This document shows, one piece after another, positions 24,960 to 35,310 of a stretch of DNA of 58,329 nt. Positions within the stretch are counted from its first letter, which is position 1. Each line of letters starts with the position of its first letter. The notes under the pieces are model-generated. The model was not told where the DNA came from. It searched no databases and worked only from the letters and a program-made list of their open reading frames with translations. Made by a program: the position numbers and the translations under genes. The stretch comes from Streptococcus oralis. GTDB lineage: Bacteria; Bacillota; Bacilli; Lactobacillales; Streptococcaceae. The DNA lies in NCBI RefSeq assembly GCF_001075875.1, contig NZ_JUOS01000173.1, positions 1 through 58,329 on the forward strand, written 5' to 3'.

Positions 24960-25850
24960 ATGACAATGAAACAACTTCACCTGGTGATTGTAACAGGGAT
25001 GAGTGGTGCAGGGAAAACTGTAGCCATTCAATCCTTTGAAGATTTAGGATATTTTACTATTGATAATATGCCACCAGCTCTATTGCCAAAGTTTTTGCAG
25101 TTGGTAGAGACCAAGGATGACGACCACAAGTTAGCCCTAGTGGTGGATATGCGAAGCCGCTCTTTCTTCTCAGAGATTCAGGCTGTCTTGGATGAATTGG
25201 AAAATCAAGATGATTTGGACTTCAAAATTCTCTTTTTGGATGCTGCTGATAAGGAATTGGTGGCACGTTATAAGGAAACTAGAAGAAGTCACCCTCTTGC
25301 AGCAGATGGTCGTATCTTGGACGGTATCAAGCTGGAACGTGAACTCTTAGCTCCATTAAAAAATATGAGCCAAAATGTGGTTGACACAACAGAGTTAACT
25401 CCTCGTGAACTTCGCAAGACTATTGCAGAGCAATTTTCGGACCAGGAACAAACGCAGTCTTTCCGTATCGAGGTCATGTCATTTGGGTTTAAATACGGCA
25501 TTCCAATTGATGCCGATTTGGTATTTGATGTTCGCTTTTTACCAAACCCTTACTATCTGTCAGAACTTCGCAATCAGACAGGTGAAGATCAGGCAGTTTA
25601 TGACTATGTCATGAACCATGAGGAATCTGAAGATTTCTACCGTCATTTGTTAGCCTTGATTGAACCAATCCTACCAGGCTATAAAAAAGAAGGCAAATCA
25701 GTCTTAACTATTGCGATTGGTTGTACTGGTGGTCAACACCGAAGTGTTGCTTTTGCGAAACGATTAGCCAATGATTTAGCTAAAAAGTGGCCTGTAAACG
25801 AAAGTCATCGTGATAAAGATCGAAGAAAGGAAACGGTAAACCGTTCATGA
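24960..25850 (+). CDS. rapZ: RNase adapter / nucleotide-binding protein RapZ (YvcJ)
   Basis: 296 residues. Walker A GMSGAGKT near 13-20 and Walker B-type LVVDMRSR make the P-loop kinase-like N-terminal half. The C-terminal RapZ domain ends with [20 protein letters not shown]. In enterics RapZ controls glucosamine-6-phosphate synthase through small RNAs; in Firmicutes the homologue YvcJ hydrolyses nucleotides and its role is less clear. Two ATGs compete (24957 and 24960); the second is better spaced from AAGGAG and is used here. The gene overlaps yvcK by four bases in a conserved rapZ-yvcK-whiA operon. Confidence 0.93.
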   Translation: MTMKQLHLVIVTGMSGAGKTVAIQSFEDLGYFTIDNMPPALLPKFLQLVETKDDDHKLALVVDMRSRSFFSEIQAVLDELENQDDLDFKILFLDAADKELVARYKETRRSHPLAADGRILDGIKLERELLAPLKNMSQNVVDTTELTPRELRKTIAEQFSDQEQTQSFRIEVMSFGFKYGIPIDADLVFDVRFLPNPYYLSELRNQTGEDQAVYDYVMNHEESEDFYRHLLALIEPILPGYKKEGKSVLTIAIGCTGGQHRSVAFAKRLANDLAKKWPVNESHRDKDRRKETVNRS

Positions 25851-26824
25851 GAAAACCAAAAATTACGGTGATTGGTGGGGGAACTGGTATTCCTGTTATT
25901 CTGAAAAGTTTACGGGAAAAAGATGTTGAGATTGCTGCTATTGTAACAGTAGCAGATGATGGAGGCTCTTCAGGAGAACTTAGAAAAAATATCCAACAAT
26001 TGACACCTCCTGGGGATCTTCGCAATGTCCTCGTAGCCATGTCTGATATGCCTAAGTTTTATGAGAAGGTTTTTCAATACCGCTTTTCGGAGGATGCAGG
26101 TGCTTTTGCTGGACATCCTCTGGGGAATATTCTCATAGCAGGGCTTTCTGAAATGCAGGGTTCAACCTATAATGCCATGCAATTACTGAGTAAATTTTTC
26201 CATACGACAGGTAAGATTTATCCCTCTAGTGATCATCCCTTAACCTTGCACGCAGTCTTTAAAGATGGTTCAGAAGTGGCTGGGGAAAGTCACATTGCAG
26301 ACCATCCAGGCATGATTGATCATGTTTACGTCACCAATACCCTAGATGATGAAAAACCACAAGCAAGTCGTCGAGTTGTGAATACCATTCTTGAGAGTGA
26401 TATGATTGTCTTAGGGCCTGGTTCACTCTTTACCTCTATTTTGCCGAATATCGTCATTGAAGAGATTGGAAAAGCCCTTCTTGAAACCAAAGCAGAGGTG
26501 GCTTATGTTTGCAATATCATGACCCAACGTGGTGAGACTGAGCATTTTACAGATAGTGATCATGTGGAAGTCTTGCAACGTCATTTGGGTAGACCATTTA
26601 TTGATACTGTGCTTGTCAATATTGAAAAGGTACCTAGAGATTATATGGATACCAACCGTTTTGATGAATATCTAGTTCAGGTTGAGCATGATTTCGACGG
26701 TTTGCGTCAACAAGTTCCACGTGTCATTTCATCTAATTTCCTTCGTTTGGAAAATGGTGGCGCCTTCCACGATGGGGATTTAATCGTTGATGAATTGATG
26801 CGCATCATACAGGTGAGAAAATGA
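25847..26824 (+). CDS. yvcK: YvcK/CofD-like gluconeogenesis and cell-shape factor
   Basis: 325 residues of the CofD-like family. The N-terminal nucleotide-sugar binding loop is [12 protein letters not shown], followed by [23 protein letters not shown] and [14 protein letters not shown]. In Bacillus YvcK binds UDP-GlcNAc and is needed for normal cell wall on gluconeogenic carbon; in pneumococcus and Listeria homologues influence envelope precursor flow. ATGA overlaps on both sides couple it to rapZ and whiA. Confidence 0.93.
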   Translation: MRKPKITVIGGGTGIPVILKSLREKDVEIAAIVTVADDGGSSGELRKNIQQLTPPGDLRNVLVAMSDMPKFYEKVFQYRFSEDAGAFAGHPLGNILIAGLSEMQGSTYNAMQLLSKFFHTTGKIYPSSDHPLTLHAVFKDGSEVAGESHIADHPGMIDHVYVTNTLDDEKPQASRRVVNTILESDMIVLGPGSLFTSILPNIVIEEIGKALLETKAEVAYVCNIMTQRGETEHFTDSDHVEVLQRHLGRPFIDTVLVNIEKVPRDYMDTNRFDEYLVQVEHDFDGLRQQVPRVISSNFLRLENGGAFHDGDLIVDELMRIIQVRK

Positions 26825-27732
26825 GTTTCACAGTAGCAGTAAAAGAAGAAATCCTAGGTCAGCACCATCTGAGTCGCTATGAGTTATCAGCCATTATCAA
26901 AATGTCTGGAAGCGTAGGTTTGTCGAGTTCTGGCTTGACCTTGTCCGTTGTTACAGAGAGTGCCAAGCTTGCCCGCCATCTCTATGAATCTTTCTTACAC
27001 TTCTATGGTATCAAGTCGGAGATTCGTCATCATCAGAGAAGTAATCTTCGTAAAAATCGCGTCTATACTGTATTTACTGATGAGCGAGTCCAAGAACTTT
27101 TAGCGGATTTACGTTTGGCTGATTCTTTCTTCGGCCTGGAGACAGGGATTGATCCGGATATTTTAGGAGATGAAGAAGCAGGACGTGCCTATCTCTGTGG
27201 AGCCTTTTTAGCGAATGGCAGCATTCGTGATCCCGAGTCAGGCAAGTATCAGCTGGAAATTAGTTCAGTTTATCTAGATCATGCTCAAGGGATTGCTTCG
27301 CTTTTGCAGCAGTTTTTGTTAGATGCCAAGGTGATTGAACGAAAAAAAGGTGCAGTGACCTATCTCCAGCGAGCAGAAGATATTATGGATTTTCTGATTT
27401 TGGTGGGAGCCATGCAGGCGCGAGATACTTTTGAAGGTGTCAAGATTCTCCGAGAAACTCGTAATGATCTCAATCGTGCCAATAATGCAGAGACGGCTAA
27501 TATTGCTCGTACGGTTTCAGCGAGTATGAAAACCATTAACAATATCAGTAAAATCAAAGATAGAATTGGCTTGGATAATCTTCCAGCAGACTTGCAGGAA
27601 GTTGCCCGTCTGCGTATCCAGCATCCAGACTATTCTATTCAACAATTGGCAGATAGTCTGACAAATTCCCTAACCAAAAGTGGTGTCAATCATCGCCTGA
27701 GAAAGATTAACAAAATTGCAGAGGAATTGTAA
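26821..27732 (+). CDS. whiA: DNA-binding protein WhiA
   Basis: 303 residues. The N-terminal half has the degenerate LAGLIDADG homing-endonuclease fold without catalytic use ([25 protein letters not shown]). The C-terminal HTH spans about 215-300 ([52 protein letters not shown]). WhiA binds DNA and in Bacillus affects cell division and chromosome segregation; in Streptomyces it controls sporulation. It ends the rapZ-yvcK-whiA operon, with a strong bidirectional terminator behind it. Confidence 0.94.
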   Translation: MSFTVAVKEEILGQHHLSRYELSAIIKMSGSVGLSSSGLTLSVVTESAKLARHLYESFLHFYGIKSEIRHHQRSNLRKNRVYTVFTDERVQELLADLRLADSFFGLETGIDPDILGDEEAGRAYLCGAFLANGSIRDPESGKYQLEISSVYLDHAQGIASLLQQFLLDAKVIERKKGAVTYLQRAEDIMDFLILVGAMQARDTFEGVKILRETRNDLNRANNAETANIARTVSASMKTINNISKIKDRIGLDNLPADLQEVARLRIQHPDYSIQQLADSLTNSLTKSGVNHRLRKINKIAEEL

Positions 27733-27733
27733 A

Positions 27734-27765
27734 AACCACGAATCGTATGATTCGTGGTTCTTTTC
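27734..27765. terminator. Bidirectional terminator between whiA and the ferredoxin-NADP reductase gene
   Basis: 11-bp perfect stem AACCACGAATC / GATTCGTGGTT with loop GTAT and a C-TTTT tail; A-run on the other side. Confidence 0.9.
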
Positions 27766-28734
27766 TTATAGACTTGTAGAGTGTTTTGGTTGTACTTTTT
27801 GTTCGGGGTCGATATAGTTGATAGCATTATTAACGGCAGTTGGTGCTTCACCTAGACCTGTCGCAATCAAGTCAATCTTACCTTCGTAGTAGCAGCAGTC
27901 ACCGATAGCGTAAATTCCAGCTTGGCTTGACTCCTGCTTACTATTGACGATAATCTTGTGACGGTTAAGGTCAAGTCCCCAGTTTTTAAGATTACCAACT
28001 GATGATTTGAAGCCATAGTTGACGAAGAGGTGGTCGAGTTCAATAGTTTCGGTCTCATCGGATTTAACTTTTGTTATTTCAAGCTTGTCTAAAGTTTTTC
28101 CATCTCCAAGAAGCTGACTTGGCACAAAAGGTGTTTTGATAGTCACAGAAGACTCTTGCAAGGCTTGGACGCTATGCTCAAGTGCACGGAAGTTATCGCG
28201 ACGGTGAACAAGTGTAGTTGGAGCAATCTTTTCAAAAGCTAAAGCCCAGTCAACGGCTGAGTCACCACCACCCAGGATGGTTACCTTCTGACCAGCGTAT
28301 TGTTGAATATTAGAAACGTGGTAGTGGATATTGTCATAGCCTTCAACACCTTCTAATTCGAGTGGACGTGGTTTAAAGGCACCACCACCCATAGCAATAA
28401 TAACGGTTTTAGAAGTATGATTTCCCTTATTAGTTGTAATCTTAAAAACATCATCCTCTTTTTCAATCTCAAGAACAGTTTCATTGAGGTGAACAGGTGT
28501 CTCAAACCCTTCAAGTTGTTCCAAAAGGCGGTTAGTCAATTCTTCCCCTGTGAGGTTTGGAAAACCTGGAACATCGAGAATTTGTTTTTCAGGATATAGG
28601 ATGGCAGGTTGACCACCTAGTTGAGGAAGAGAATCGATGATTTGTACTTTGGCTTGACGAAGGTGAGCATAAAAGGCTGCGAAAAGACCGACAGGTCCAC
28701 CTCCTACAATGGTAATATCATATAGTTCAGACAT
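27766..28734 (-). CDS. Ferredoxin/flavodoxin--NADP+ reductase, thioredoxin-reductase-like (YumC type)
   Basis: 322 residues. The FAD-binding GGGPVGLFAAFYAH opens the protein, LGGQPAILYPEK contacts flavin, the second dinucleotide fold is TILGGGDSAVDWALAF, and the FAD-tail motif AIGDCCYYEGKIDLIATG lies near the C-terminus. There is no CxxC redox pair, which separates it from true thioredoxin reductase and places it with Firmicutes YumC-type reductases. It moves electrons between NADPH and ferredoxin or flavodoxin. AAGGAG is at good spacing, and an extended -10 (TGATAGAAT, complement of 28765-28773) lies upstream. Confidence 0.92.
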   Translation of the reverse strand: MSELYDITIVGGGPVGLFAAFYAHLRQAKVQIIDSLPQLGGQPAILYPEKQILDVPGFPNLTGEELTNRLLEQLEGFETPVHLNETVLEIEKEDDVFKITTNKGNHTSKTVIIAMGGGAFKPRPLELEGVEGYDNIHYHVSNIQQYAGQKVTILGGGDSAVDWALAFEKIAPTTLVHRRDNFRALEHSVQALQESSVTIKTPFVPSQLLGDGKTLDKLEITKVKSDETETIELDHLFVNYGFKSSVGNLKNWGLDLNRHKIIVNSKQESSQAGIYAIGDCCYYEGKIDLIATGLGEAPTAVNNAINYIDPEQKVQPKHSTSL

Positions 28735-28824
28735 GGTTTCTCCTTAATTCATTTCTATCATTTTATTCTATCATATTTTCTACCAATTTAAAATGAAGTA
28801 GGGGGAAGAAAATTTTCATATAAA

Positions 28825-28834
28825 ATGATATAAT
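28825..28834 (+). promoter_or_regulatory. cdaA promoter, extended -10
   Basis: ATGATATAAT with consensus TATAAT at 28829-28834; no clear -35. Confidence 0.55.
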
Positions 28835-28868
28835 GAAGAGTAGCTTTTTTATGGAGAGGAGGCCTAGA

Positions 28869-29726
28869 ATGAATTTTCAACAATTATCTAATCTTCAATA
28901 CTGGTCTAGTTTATTTTCCAGTCCTTGGAGTATTCTGATAAATGTGATTGATATTCTTATTGTTGCCTATATCTTATACCAATTTACAAAATCAATTGCA
29001 GGAACCAAGATTATGATCCTGGTTCGAGGTGTTTTAGTGTTTATCTTAGCTCAGATAGCAGCAAATACCCTAGGCTTAACAACTATTTCCTGGTTGATCA
29101 ATCAATTGATTACTTACGGTGTTATCGCAGCGGTTGTTATTTTCTCTCCAGAAATTCGGACAGGTTTAGAGCGATTAGGACGTGCGACTGATTTCTTTTC
29201 AAGTACACCAATGAGTTCAGAAGAACAGATGATTCAGGCCTTTGTTAAAGCGGTAGAATATATGAGCCCGCGAAAAATTGGAGCACTTGTATCAGTTCAG
29301 CGTGTCAGAACTTTGCAGGAATATATTTCCACGGGGATTCCTTTAGATGCTAAGATTTCTGCAGAACTCTTAATCAATATCTTCATTCCAAACACACCTT
29401 TACATGATGGTGCAGTCATTATAAAAGGTGAACGAATAGCTGTAACATCTGCTTATCTTCCACTTACTGAAGACACTGGTATTTCTAAGGAGTTTGGAAC
29501 GCGGCACCGTGCAGCCATTGGTTTATCTGAGGTTTCTGATGCTCTCACTTTTGTGGTATCAGAGGAAACTGGAGGTATTTCCATTACCTATAATGGTGTC
29601 TTTAAGCATGATTTAACGATGGAAGAATTTGAGGAAGAGCTACGTCGTATACTGATTCCGGAAAATTCACAAGAGCCAAGCTTAACAGAGCGTATATTAG
29701 GAGGCTGGAAGAATGAAAAAAAATAG
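28869..29726 (+). CDS. cdaA: Diadenylate cyclase CdaA
   Basis: 285 residues: three membrane segments in the first 95 residues, then the DAC domain. Catalytic motifs are LHDGAVII with D180-G181-A182 and GTRHRAAIG with R212-H213-R214. It makes the second messenger c-di-AMP from two ATP at the membrane. The frame allows a start 12 codons earlier, but GGAGAGGAGG fits this ATG and the family length. The cdaA-cdaR-glmM order is conserved in Firmicutes; CdaR and GlmM both modulate the cyclase, linking c-di-AMP to cell wall synthesis. Confidence 0.96.
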   Translation: MNFQQLSNLQYWSSLFSSPWSILINVIDILIVAYILYQFTKSIAGTKIMILVRGVLVFILAQIAANTLGLTTISWLINQLITYGVIAAVVIFSPEIRTGLERLGRATDFFSSTPMSSEEQMIQAFVKAVEYMSPRKIGALVSVQRVRTLQEYISTGIPLDAKISAELLINIFIPNTPLHDGAVIIKGERIAVTSAYLPLTEDTGISKEFGTRHRAAIGLSEVSDALTFVVSEETGGISITYNGVFKHDLTMEEFEEELRRILIPENSQEPSLTERILGGWKNEKK

Positions 29727-30504
29727 TTTATATATCATCTCCTCACTCCTCTTTGCTTGCGTTTTATTTATTTACGCTACCTCTATTAATTATCAAAATA
29801 ATAATAATGCAAGACCGGCTCGAACAGAAACCTATACCAATACGGTCGTAAATGTACCAATTGATATTCAGTATGATAGTGAGCAGTATTTTATTAGTGG
29901 TTTTAGTTCAGAAGTAACGGTATTTTTAACTGGATCCAATCGAGTGACCTTGGCTAGTGAGATGCAAGAAAGCACTCGTAAATTTAAGGTTACTGCAGAT
30001 TTAACACAGGCGACAGAAGGAACCGTTGAAGTTCCCTTGACCATTGAGAATCTACCAAGTGGTTTAACAGCCCTAGCAACACCGCAGAAAATCACCGTTA
30101 AAATTGGGAAGAAAGCAACACGGGATAATTTACCAGTCACTCCACAGATTGACTCTGGTAAGGTTGATGAACGAATTCTTATCGATAGTGTGACTGTTTC
30201 AGATGAACGCGTTTCGGTTACTAGTGATGTTGATACCTTGTCTAAGATTGATAAGATTGTGGCTGTTTTACCAACTAGTGAAAAAATTACAGGAAATTAT
30301 ACGGGTTCAGTTCCTCTACAAGCTATTGATAAGAATGGAACAGTTTTACCAACGGTGATTACACCGTATGAAACAAGCATGAAGATAACAACGAAACAAG
30401 CTAGATCAGCAAGTAGTTCTAGCTCATCAACGACAAGCTCATCTTCGGGCAGTTCGTCTTCAACTGGTTCTGAAACCAAGCCAGACTCTTCAAAAAAAGA
30501 TTAA
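29713..30504 (+). CDS. cdaR: CdaA regulatory protein CdaR (YbbR domains)
   Basis: 263 residues: one N-terminal membrane segment (about 5-24), then two YbbR-type beta domains outside the cell (about 35-115 and 120-220). The protein ends in a low-complexity tail of about 35 residues rich in serine and threonine, finishing KPDSSKKD. CdaR binds CdaA from outside and tunes c-di-AMP synthesis. The gene overlaps cdaA by 14 bases with AGGAGG inside the cdaA end, so it is translationally coupled. The serine-rich tail is likely a flexible wall-spanning or spacer segment and is expected to vary in length between strains. Confidence 0.92.
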   Translation: MKKNSLYIISSLLFACVLFIYATSINYQNNNNARPARTETYTNTVVNVPIDIQYDSEQYFISGFSSEVTVFLTGSNRVTLASEMQESTRKFKVTADLTQATEGTVEVPLTIENLPSGLTALATPQKITVKIGKKATRDNLPVTPQIDSGKVDERILIDSVTVSDERVSVTSDVDTLSKIDKIVAVLPTSEKITGNYTGSVPLQAIDKNGTVLPTVITPYETSMKITTKQARSASSSSSSTTSSSSGSSSSTGSETKPDSSKKD

Positions 30505-30529
30505 TAAAACAATAGAAAAGGATAAAAAA

Positions 30530-31879
30530 ATGGGTAAATATTTTGGAACGGACGGAGTCCGTGGAGAAGCAAACGTAGAACTTACGCCAGAATTAGCTTT
30601 TAAATTGGGACGTTTTGGAGGTTATGTTCTTAGTCAACATACGACTGAAGCTCCGAAAGTGTTTGTAGGACGTGACACTCGTATCTCAGGTCAAATGCTG
30701 GAAGCAGCTTTGATTGCTGGCCTCCTTTCAGTCGGAATTCACGTTTACAAACTAGGCGTTCTTGCAACACCAGCAGTAGCTTATCTTGTTAAAACAGAAG
30801 GTGCGAGCGCAGGTGTCATGATTTCAGCTAGTCACAACCCAGCCCTTGATAACGGAATTAAATTCTTTGGTGGTGACGGCTTTAAACTTGACGATGACAA
30901 GGAAGCAGAAATCGAAGCCTTGCTAGATGCCAGTGAAGATACTCTTCCACGTCCAAGTGCTGAAGGTTTAGGTACTGTTGTTGATTATCCAGAAGGCTTG
31001 CGTAAGTATGAAGGCTACCTTGTTTCAACTGGAACTCCTCTTGAAGGGATGAAGGTTGCCTTGGACACAGCAAATGGTGCAGCAGCAACAAGTGCTCGTC
31101 AAATTTTTGCTGATCTAGGTGCTCAATTAACAGTTATCGGTGAAACACCAGATGGCCTTAACATCAACTTGAACGTTGGTTCAACTCATCCAGAAGCCTT
31201 GCAAGAACTTGTAAAAGAAAGCGGGTCAGCTATCGGTTTGGCCTTTGATGGTGATAGCGACCGTTTGATTGCTGTTGATGAAAATGGAGAAATCGTTGAT
31301 GGTGACAAGATTATGTACATCATTGGGAAATACCTCTCTGAAAAAGGTCAATTGGCTCAAAACACGATCGTAACAACCGTTATGTCTAACCTTGGTTTCC
31401 ATAAAGCCTTGGACCGTGAAGGAATCAATAAAGCAGTCACTGCTGTTGGAGACCGCTATGTAGTTGAAGAAATGAGAAAGTCTGGCTATAACCTTGGAGG
31501 TGAGCAGTCTGGTCACGTTATCTTGATGGACTACAATACAACTGGTGATGGTCAGTTATCAGCTGTGCAATTGACGAAGATCATGCAAGAAACAGGTAAG
31601 AGCTTGTCTCAGTTGGCAGCAGAAGTGACTATTTACCCACAAAAATTAGTCAATATTCGAGTTGAGAATAGCATGAAAGAAAAGGCAATGGAAGTTCCTG
31701 CTATCAAAGCCATTATCGAGAAGATGGAAGAAGAAATGGCAGGGAATGGCCGCATCCTCGTTCGTCCAAGTGGAACGGAGCCACTCTTGCGTGTCATGGC
31801 TGAAGCCCCAACCACTGAGGAAGTTGACTACTATGTAGATACTATTGCCCAAGTTGTTAAAACTGAGATTGGTATTTAG
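30530..31879 (+). CDS. glmM: Phosphoglucosamine mutase
   Basis: 449 residues. It converts glucosamine-6-phosphate to glucosamine-1-phosphate for UDP-GlcNAc and cell wall synthesis. The phosphoserine loop is ISASHNP with S101, the metal-binding loop AFDGDSDR, the sugar-binding GGEQSGH and the phosphate-binding [19 protein letters not shown] precedes the ATG. It closes the cdaA-cdaR-glmM operon, and GlmM is known in other Firmicutes to bind and inhibit CdaA. No terminator follows; a new promoter for the next gene appears 30 bases later. Confidence 0.97.
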   Translation: MGKYFGTDGVRGEANVELTPELAFKLGRFGGYVLSQHTTEAPKVFVGRDTRISGQMLEAALIAGLLSVGIHVYKLGVLATPAVAYLVKTEGASAGVMISASHNPALDNGIKFFGGDGFKLDDDKEAEIEALLDASEDTLPRPSAEGLGTVVDYPEGLRKYEGYLVSTGTPLEGMKVALDTANGAAATSARQIFADLGAQLTVIGETPDGLNINLNVGSTHPEALQELVKESGSAIGLAFDGDSDRLIAVDENGEIVDGDKIMYIIGKYLSEKGQLAQNTIVTTVMSNLGFHKALDREGINKAVTAVGDRYVVEEMRKSGYNLGGEQSGHVILMDYNTTGDGQLSAVQLTKIMQETGKSLSQLAAEVTIYPQKLVNIRVENSMKEKAMEVPAIKAIIEKMEEEMAGNGRILVRPSGTEPLLRVMAEAPTTEEVDYYVDTIAQVVKTEIGI

Positions 31880-31905
31880 TAAATCTAGCAGAAAATAAAA
31901 AAATA

Positions 31906-31914
31906 TGGTACAAT
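31906..31914 (+). promoter_or_regulatory. Promoter of the DUF1149 gene, extended -10
   Basis: TGGTACAAT with TACAAT at 31909-31914. Confidence 0.55.
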
Positions 31915-31950
31915 GGCAACTATATTGTAATTGTACAAATGGAGATGAAA

Positions 31951-32325
31951 ATGAATTTAAAACGTGAACAAGAATTTGTCAGCCAGTATCACTTTGATGC
32001 GCGTAACTTTGAATGGGAAAATGAAAATGGAGCACCTGAAACTAAGGTTGATGTAAACTTCCAGTTGCTTCAGCATGATCAAGATAATCAAGTTACTTCT
32101 TTGGTAGTTGTTTTGAGCTTTATGATTGTCTTTGATAGATTTGTCATTAGTGGAACGATTTCTCAAGTCAATCATGTTGAAGGTCGTATTGTCGACCAAC
32201 CAAGTGATTTCAACCAAGAAGAAGTTGAGACACTAGCTCGTCCATGTTTGGATATGCTTAATCGTTTGACTTACGAAGTAACAGAAATTGCCCTTGATTT
32301 ACCGGGAATTAATTTGGAGTTTTAA
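31951..32325 (+). CDS. DUF1149 family protein
   Basis: 124 residues of a small family confined to lactic acid bacteria. The protein is mostly beta-strand in appearance (VDVNFQLLQHD, VTSLVVVLSFMIVFDRFVISG), with an acidic C-terminal helix and the ending LDLPGINLEF. It has a SecB-like impression in fold (paired strands followed by a helix), but I cannot confirm this. Three in-frame ATGs occur; this one is six bases after GGAG and is preferred. The next gene begins three bases after the stop, so degV is probably coupled to it. Function unknown. Confidence 0.85.
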   Translation: MNLKREQEFVSQYHFDARNFEWENENGAPETKVDVNFQLLQHDQDNQVTSLVVVLSFMIVFDRFVISGTISQVNHVEGRIVDQPSDFNQEEVETLARPCLDMLNRLTYEVTEIALDLPGINLEF

Positions 32326-32328
32326 GAA

Positions 32329-33177
32329 ATGAAATTAGCGGTCATAACAGACTCATCTGCTTTTCTACAAGCGGAAACCTTGCGGAAAGAAGATTTATTT
32401 GTGCTAGACATTCCTGTGAATATCGATGGACAGGAGTATGTTGAAGGTGTAAATCTAACCGCTCAAGAATTTTATGAAAAAATGGCTCGTTCATCTGAGC
32501 TACCTAAAACAAGTCAGCCAAGTATTGCTAAGTTGGATGAAATTTTGTCATCATTGAAAGAAAAAGGATATACTCATGTTCTGGGTCTCTTCCTTTCTTC
32601 TGGAATCTCAGGATTTCACCAAAATATCCAGTATATGACGGATGAGTTCGAAGGATTAACCATTGCCTTTCCTGATACTCGTATTACAAGTGCTCCTCTA
32701 GGCTATATGGTTGAAAGTGTCTTTAGATGGGCAGAGCAAGGCGAAGAGTTTACTACCATTTTAGATCAGTTGGAAAATCAAATCCAGAAAACTTCAGCCT
32801 TTATCATGGTGGATGATCTTGACCATCTAGTTAAGGGGGGCCGACTCTCTAATGGTGCAGCCATTTTGGGGAATCTCCTCAGTATCAAGCCAATCCTATA
32901 TTTCAATGACCAAGGTGTGATAGAAGTATATGAAAAGGTTCGTACAGAGAAAAAGGCTACAAAACGCTTAGTTGAAATTGTTAAAGAATCAACAGCTAAT
33001 GGGAATTACCAGATTACTGTCATTCACGGGAATGCTCCTCAAAAAGCAGCAGATTTGCGCCAGCTTTTGATAGATGGTGGAGTGGCTACAGATGTTTCAA
33101 TTGCAACCTTCGGTAGTGTTATTGGGACTCACCTGGGAGAAGGAAGTATTGCTCTGGGCTATACACCCATAATCTAG
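32329..33177 (+). CDS. DegV family fatty-acid-binding protein
   Basis: 282 residues. It opens with the family's [10 protein letters not shown] and contains KTSQPS in the first domain, [15 protein letters not shown], and [15 protein letters not shown] in the second. DegV proteins bind a single fatty acid between two domains; related FakB proteins present fatty acids to the FakA kinase for phospholipid synthesis. Whether this copy works with FakA is not shown here, since no fakA is adjacent. The ribosome binding site (GGAG) lies in the end of the previous gene. Confidence 0.9.
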   Translation: MKLAVITDSSAFLQAETLRKEDLFVLDIPVNIDGQEYVEGVNLTAQEFYEKMARSSELPKTSQPSIAKLDEILSSLKEKGYTHVLGLFLSSGISGFHQNIQYMTDEFEGLTIAFPDTRITSAPLGYMVESVFRWAEQGEEFTTILDQLENQIQKTSAFIMVDDLDHLVKGGRLSNGAAILGNLLSIKPILYFNDQGVIEVYEKVRTEKKATKRLVEIVKESTANGNYQITVIHGNAPQKAADLRQLLIDGGVATDVSIATFGSVIGTHLGEGSIALGYTPII

Positions 33178-33178
33178 A

Positions 33179-33215
33179 CTATTTTTCATGGACAGTTAAG
33201 GTCCTTTGTATCTTA
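33179..33215 (+). repeat. 37-bp direct repeat, copy 1, upstream of dapB
   Basis: Begins CTATTTTTCATGG and ends TTTGTATCTTA. The second copy at 33291-33327 differs at two positions (GGACAGTTAAG versus GGGCAGCTAAG). Copy 1 starts two bases after the degV stop codon. Confidence 0.85.
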
Positions 33216-33259
33216 GAAACTGAACACGGACTACCTACCTCTTGAAAAAAGATGCCTGT

Positions 33260-33277
33260 CTTTCCTTTCGTGGAAAG
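33260..33277. other. Hairpin between the two direct repeats
   Basis: CTTTCC-TTTCGT-GGAAAG stem-loop, extendable by GTC pairing with one mismatch. No T-tail, so probably not a terminator. Confidence 0.5.
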
Positions 33278-33290
33278 TCAGCGCCATTCC

Positions 33291-33327
33291 CTATTTTTCA
33301 TGGGCAGCTAAGGTCCTTTGTATCTTA
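33291..33327 (+). repeat. 37-bp direct repeat, copy 2, upstream of dapB
   Basis: Second copy of the 33179-33215 repeat, ending three bases before the AGGAG ribosome binding site region of dapB. The spacing between copies is 112 bases start to start. Confidence 0.85.
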
Positions 33328-33346
33328 AACAGGAGTAGAGATTGAG

Positions 33347-34114
33347 ATGAGTATTCGAGTAATTATTGCTGGTTTTAAGGGGAGAATGGGCCAAGCTGCT
33401 TGTCAGATGGTTTTGTCTGATCCTGAACTTGAACTAGTAGCAGTTTTAGATCCTTTTGAGTCTGCATCTGACTGGCAGGGAATTCCAGTATTCAATGATA
33501 AGAATGACTTGGCAGGCTTTGAGGCAGATGTATGGGTGGACTTTACAACACCAGCTGTTGCCTATGAGAATACCCGTTTTGCGCTTGAAAATGGCTTTGC
33601 ACCTGTCGTTGGAACAACAGGTTTCACTAGTCAAGAGATTGAAGAACTAAAAGAATTTTCTCGTTCTAAAAACTTGGGTGGCTTGATTGCTCCTAACTTT
33701 GCTTTGGGTGCTGTCTTGCTCATGCAATTTGCGGCACAAGCTGCAAAATACTTCCCAAATGTAGAGATTATTGAGCTTCACCATGACAAGAAAAAAGATG
33801 CCCCTAGCGGAACAGCTATCAAAACAGCGGAATTGATGGCAGAGGTTCGTGAGTCTATCCAACAAGGTGCTAGCGATGAGGAAGAACTCATTGCAGGTGC
33901 ACGTGGAGCTAATTTTGATGGCATGCGAATCCATTCGGTTCGTTTACCAGGTTTGGTAGCTCATCAGGAAGTTATATTTGGAAATCAGGGAGAAGGATTG
34001 ACCCTACGTCATGACTCCTATGATCGTAGCTCCTTCATGACAGGGGTGAATTTGGGAATCAAAGAAGTTGTCAAGCGTCATGAGCTTGTCTATGGATTAG
34101 AACACTTATTATGA
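33347..34114 (+). CDS. dapB: 4-hydroxy-tetrahydrodipicolinate reductase
   Basis: 255 residues. NAD(P)-binding [14 protein letters not shown] opens the protein, [11 protein letters not shown] and GTTGFT follow, and the catalytic segment is [15 protein letters not shown]. It performs the second committed step of lysine and cell-wall precursor synthesis. AGGAG lies 11 bases before the ATG, rather distant. It overlaps cca by four bases and starts a run of four tightly overlapping genes (dapB-cca-ABC-F-membrane protein). Confidence 0.95.
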   Translation: MSIRVIIAGFKGRMGQAACQMVLSDPELELVAVLDPFESASDWQGIPVFNDKNDLAGFEADVWVDFTTPAVAYENTRFALENGFAPVVGTTGFTSQEIEELKEFSRSKNLGGLIAPNFALGAVLLMQFAAQAAKYFPNVEIIELHHDKKKDAPSGTAIKTAELMAEVRESIQQGASDEEELIAGARGANFDGMRIHSVRLPGLVAHQEVIFGNQGEGLTLRHDSYDRSSFMTGVNLGIKEVVKRHELVYGLEHLL

Positions 34115-35310
34115 GATTAACACAAATGCCTTCTGAATTTCAGAAGGCTTTACCAGTATTAGAAAAAATTAAAGAAGCAGGCTTTGAAGCCTATTTTGTT
34201 GGAGGCTCTGTTAGGGATGCCCTACTCAATCGTCCCATTCATGATGTGGATATTGCGACGTCATCTTATCCAGAAGAGACCAAGCAGATTTTCCCTCGTA
34301 CAGCTGATATCGGGATTGAGCATGGAACCGTCTTGGTTTTAGACGGAGATGAAGAGTACGAAGTGACCACTTTTAGAACTGAAGATGTCTATGTAGACTA
34401 CCGTAGACCAAGTTCAGTTTCTTTTGTTCGTTCGTTAGAAGAGGACCTCAAACGCCGAGATTTCACAGTCAATGCCTTTGCCTTGGATGAAGAAGGGGAA
34501 ATCGTTGATTTATTTGATGGTTTACAAGATCTAGAAAATCAAGTTTTACGAGCAGTTGGTGTAGCTAGTGAACGTTTCAACGAAGACGCGCTACGCATTA
34601 TGCGCGGATTTCGTTTTCAAGCCAGTCTTGGTTTTGAACTCGAGCAAGAAACCTTTGAAGCTATGAAGACCTTAACGCCACTCTTAGAGAAAATTTCTGT
34701 GGAACGTACTTTTGTTGAATTTGATAAACTTTTACTGGCTCCCTATTGGCGAGTAGGTTTATCTTCTATGATTGCAAGTAAAGCTTATGATTATCTTCCA
34801 GATATGGCTGGTAGTCAGGACAAACTCCAATCTTTGTTTGACTTAGAGGCTGATTTTACCTTTGAATCTTCTGAGCAAGCCTGGGCTGCACTCTTATGGG
34901 TTTTAGAAGTGGAAGATGCTCAACAATTTTTGAAACATTGGAAAACTTCTCGTCAATTTGCCAAGCAAGTTCAAGATTTACTTACGATCTTAGAACTTCG
35001 TGAAGAAGGAGAACTAAGCAAGCGCGATTGTTACCGCTTTGATCTAGATTTACTTTTACAGGCTGAAAATCTTCGTCAGGCTCAAGGAAAAGAAGTCAAT
35101 CCACAGGCCATCACAGAGACTTATCACAGCCTAACTATCCATGATAAGAAAGAAATTCAAATCAATGGTGGGATTTTGATCAAAGAATATGGCTATCAAC
35201 CAGGACCAGAAATGGGAGAAATTTTAGCAGAGATTGAGTATGCTATTGTGGATGGAGATTTGGAAAATAACTTGGAAGCTATTCATGCCTACTTGAGGGA
35301 GAAAAAATGA
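34111..35310 (+). CDS. cca: CCA tRNA nucleotidyltransferase
   Basis: 399 residues. The class II nucleotidyltransferase head has [20 protein letters not shown] with the metal-binding DVD, followed by [30 protein letters not shown] and the helical body and tail. It adds or repairs the 3' CCA of tRNAs. The single-protein bacterial enzyme length (about 400) fits. ATGA overlaps at both ends imply translational coupling in the dapB operon. Confidence 0.95.
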   Translation: MRLTQMPSEFQKALPVLEKIKEAGFEAYFVGGSVRDALLNRPIHDVDIATSSYPEETKQIFPRTADIGIEHGTVLVLDGDEEYEVTTFRTEDVYVDYRRPSSVSFVRSLEEDLKRRDFTVNAFALDEEGEIVDLFDGLQDLENQVLRAVGVASERFNEDALRIMRGFRFQASLGFELEQETFEAMKTLTPLLEKISVERTFVEFDKLLLAPYWRVGLSSMIASKAYDYLPDMAGSQDKLQSLFDLEADFTFESSEQAWAALLWVLEVEDAQQFLKHWKTSRQFAKQVQDLLTILELREEGELSKRDCYRFDLDLLLQAENLRQAQGKEVNPQAITETYHSLTIHDKKEIQINGGILIKEYGYQPGPEMGEILAEIEYAIVDGDLENNLEAIHAYLREKK

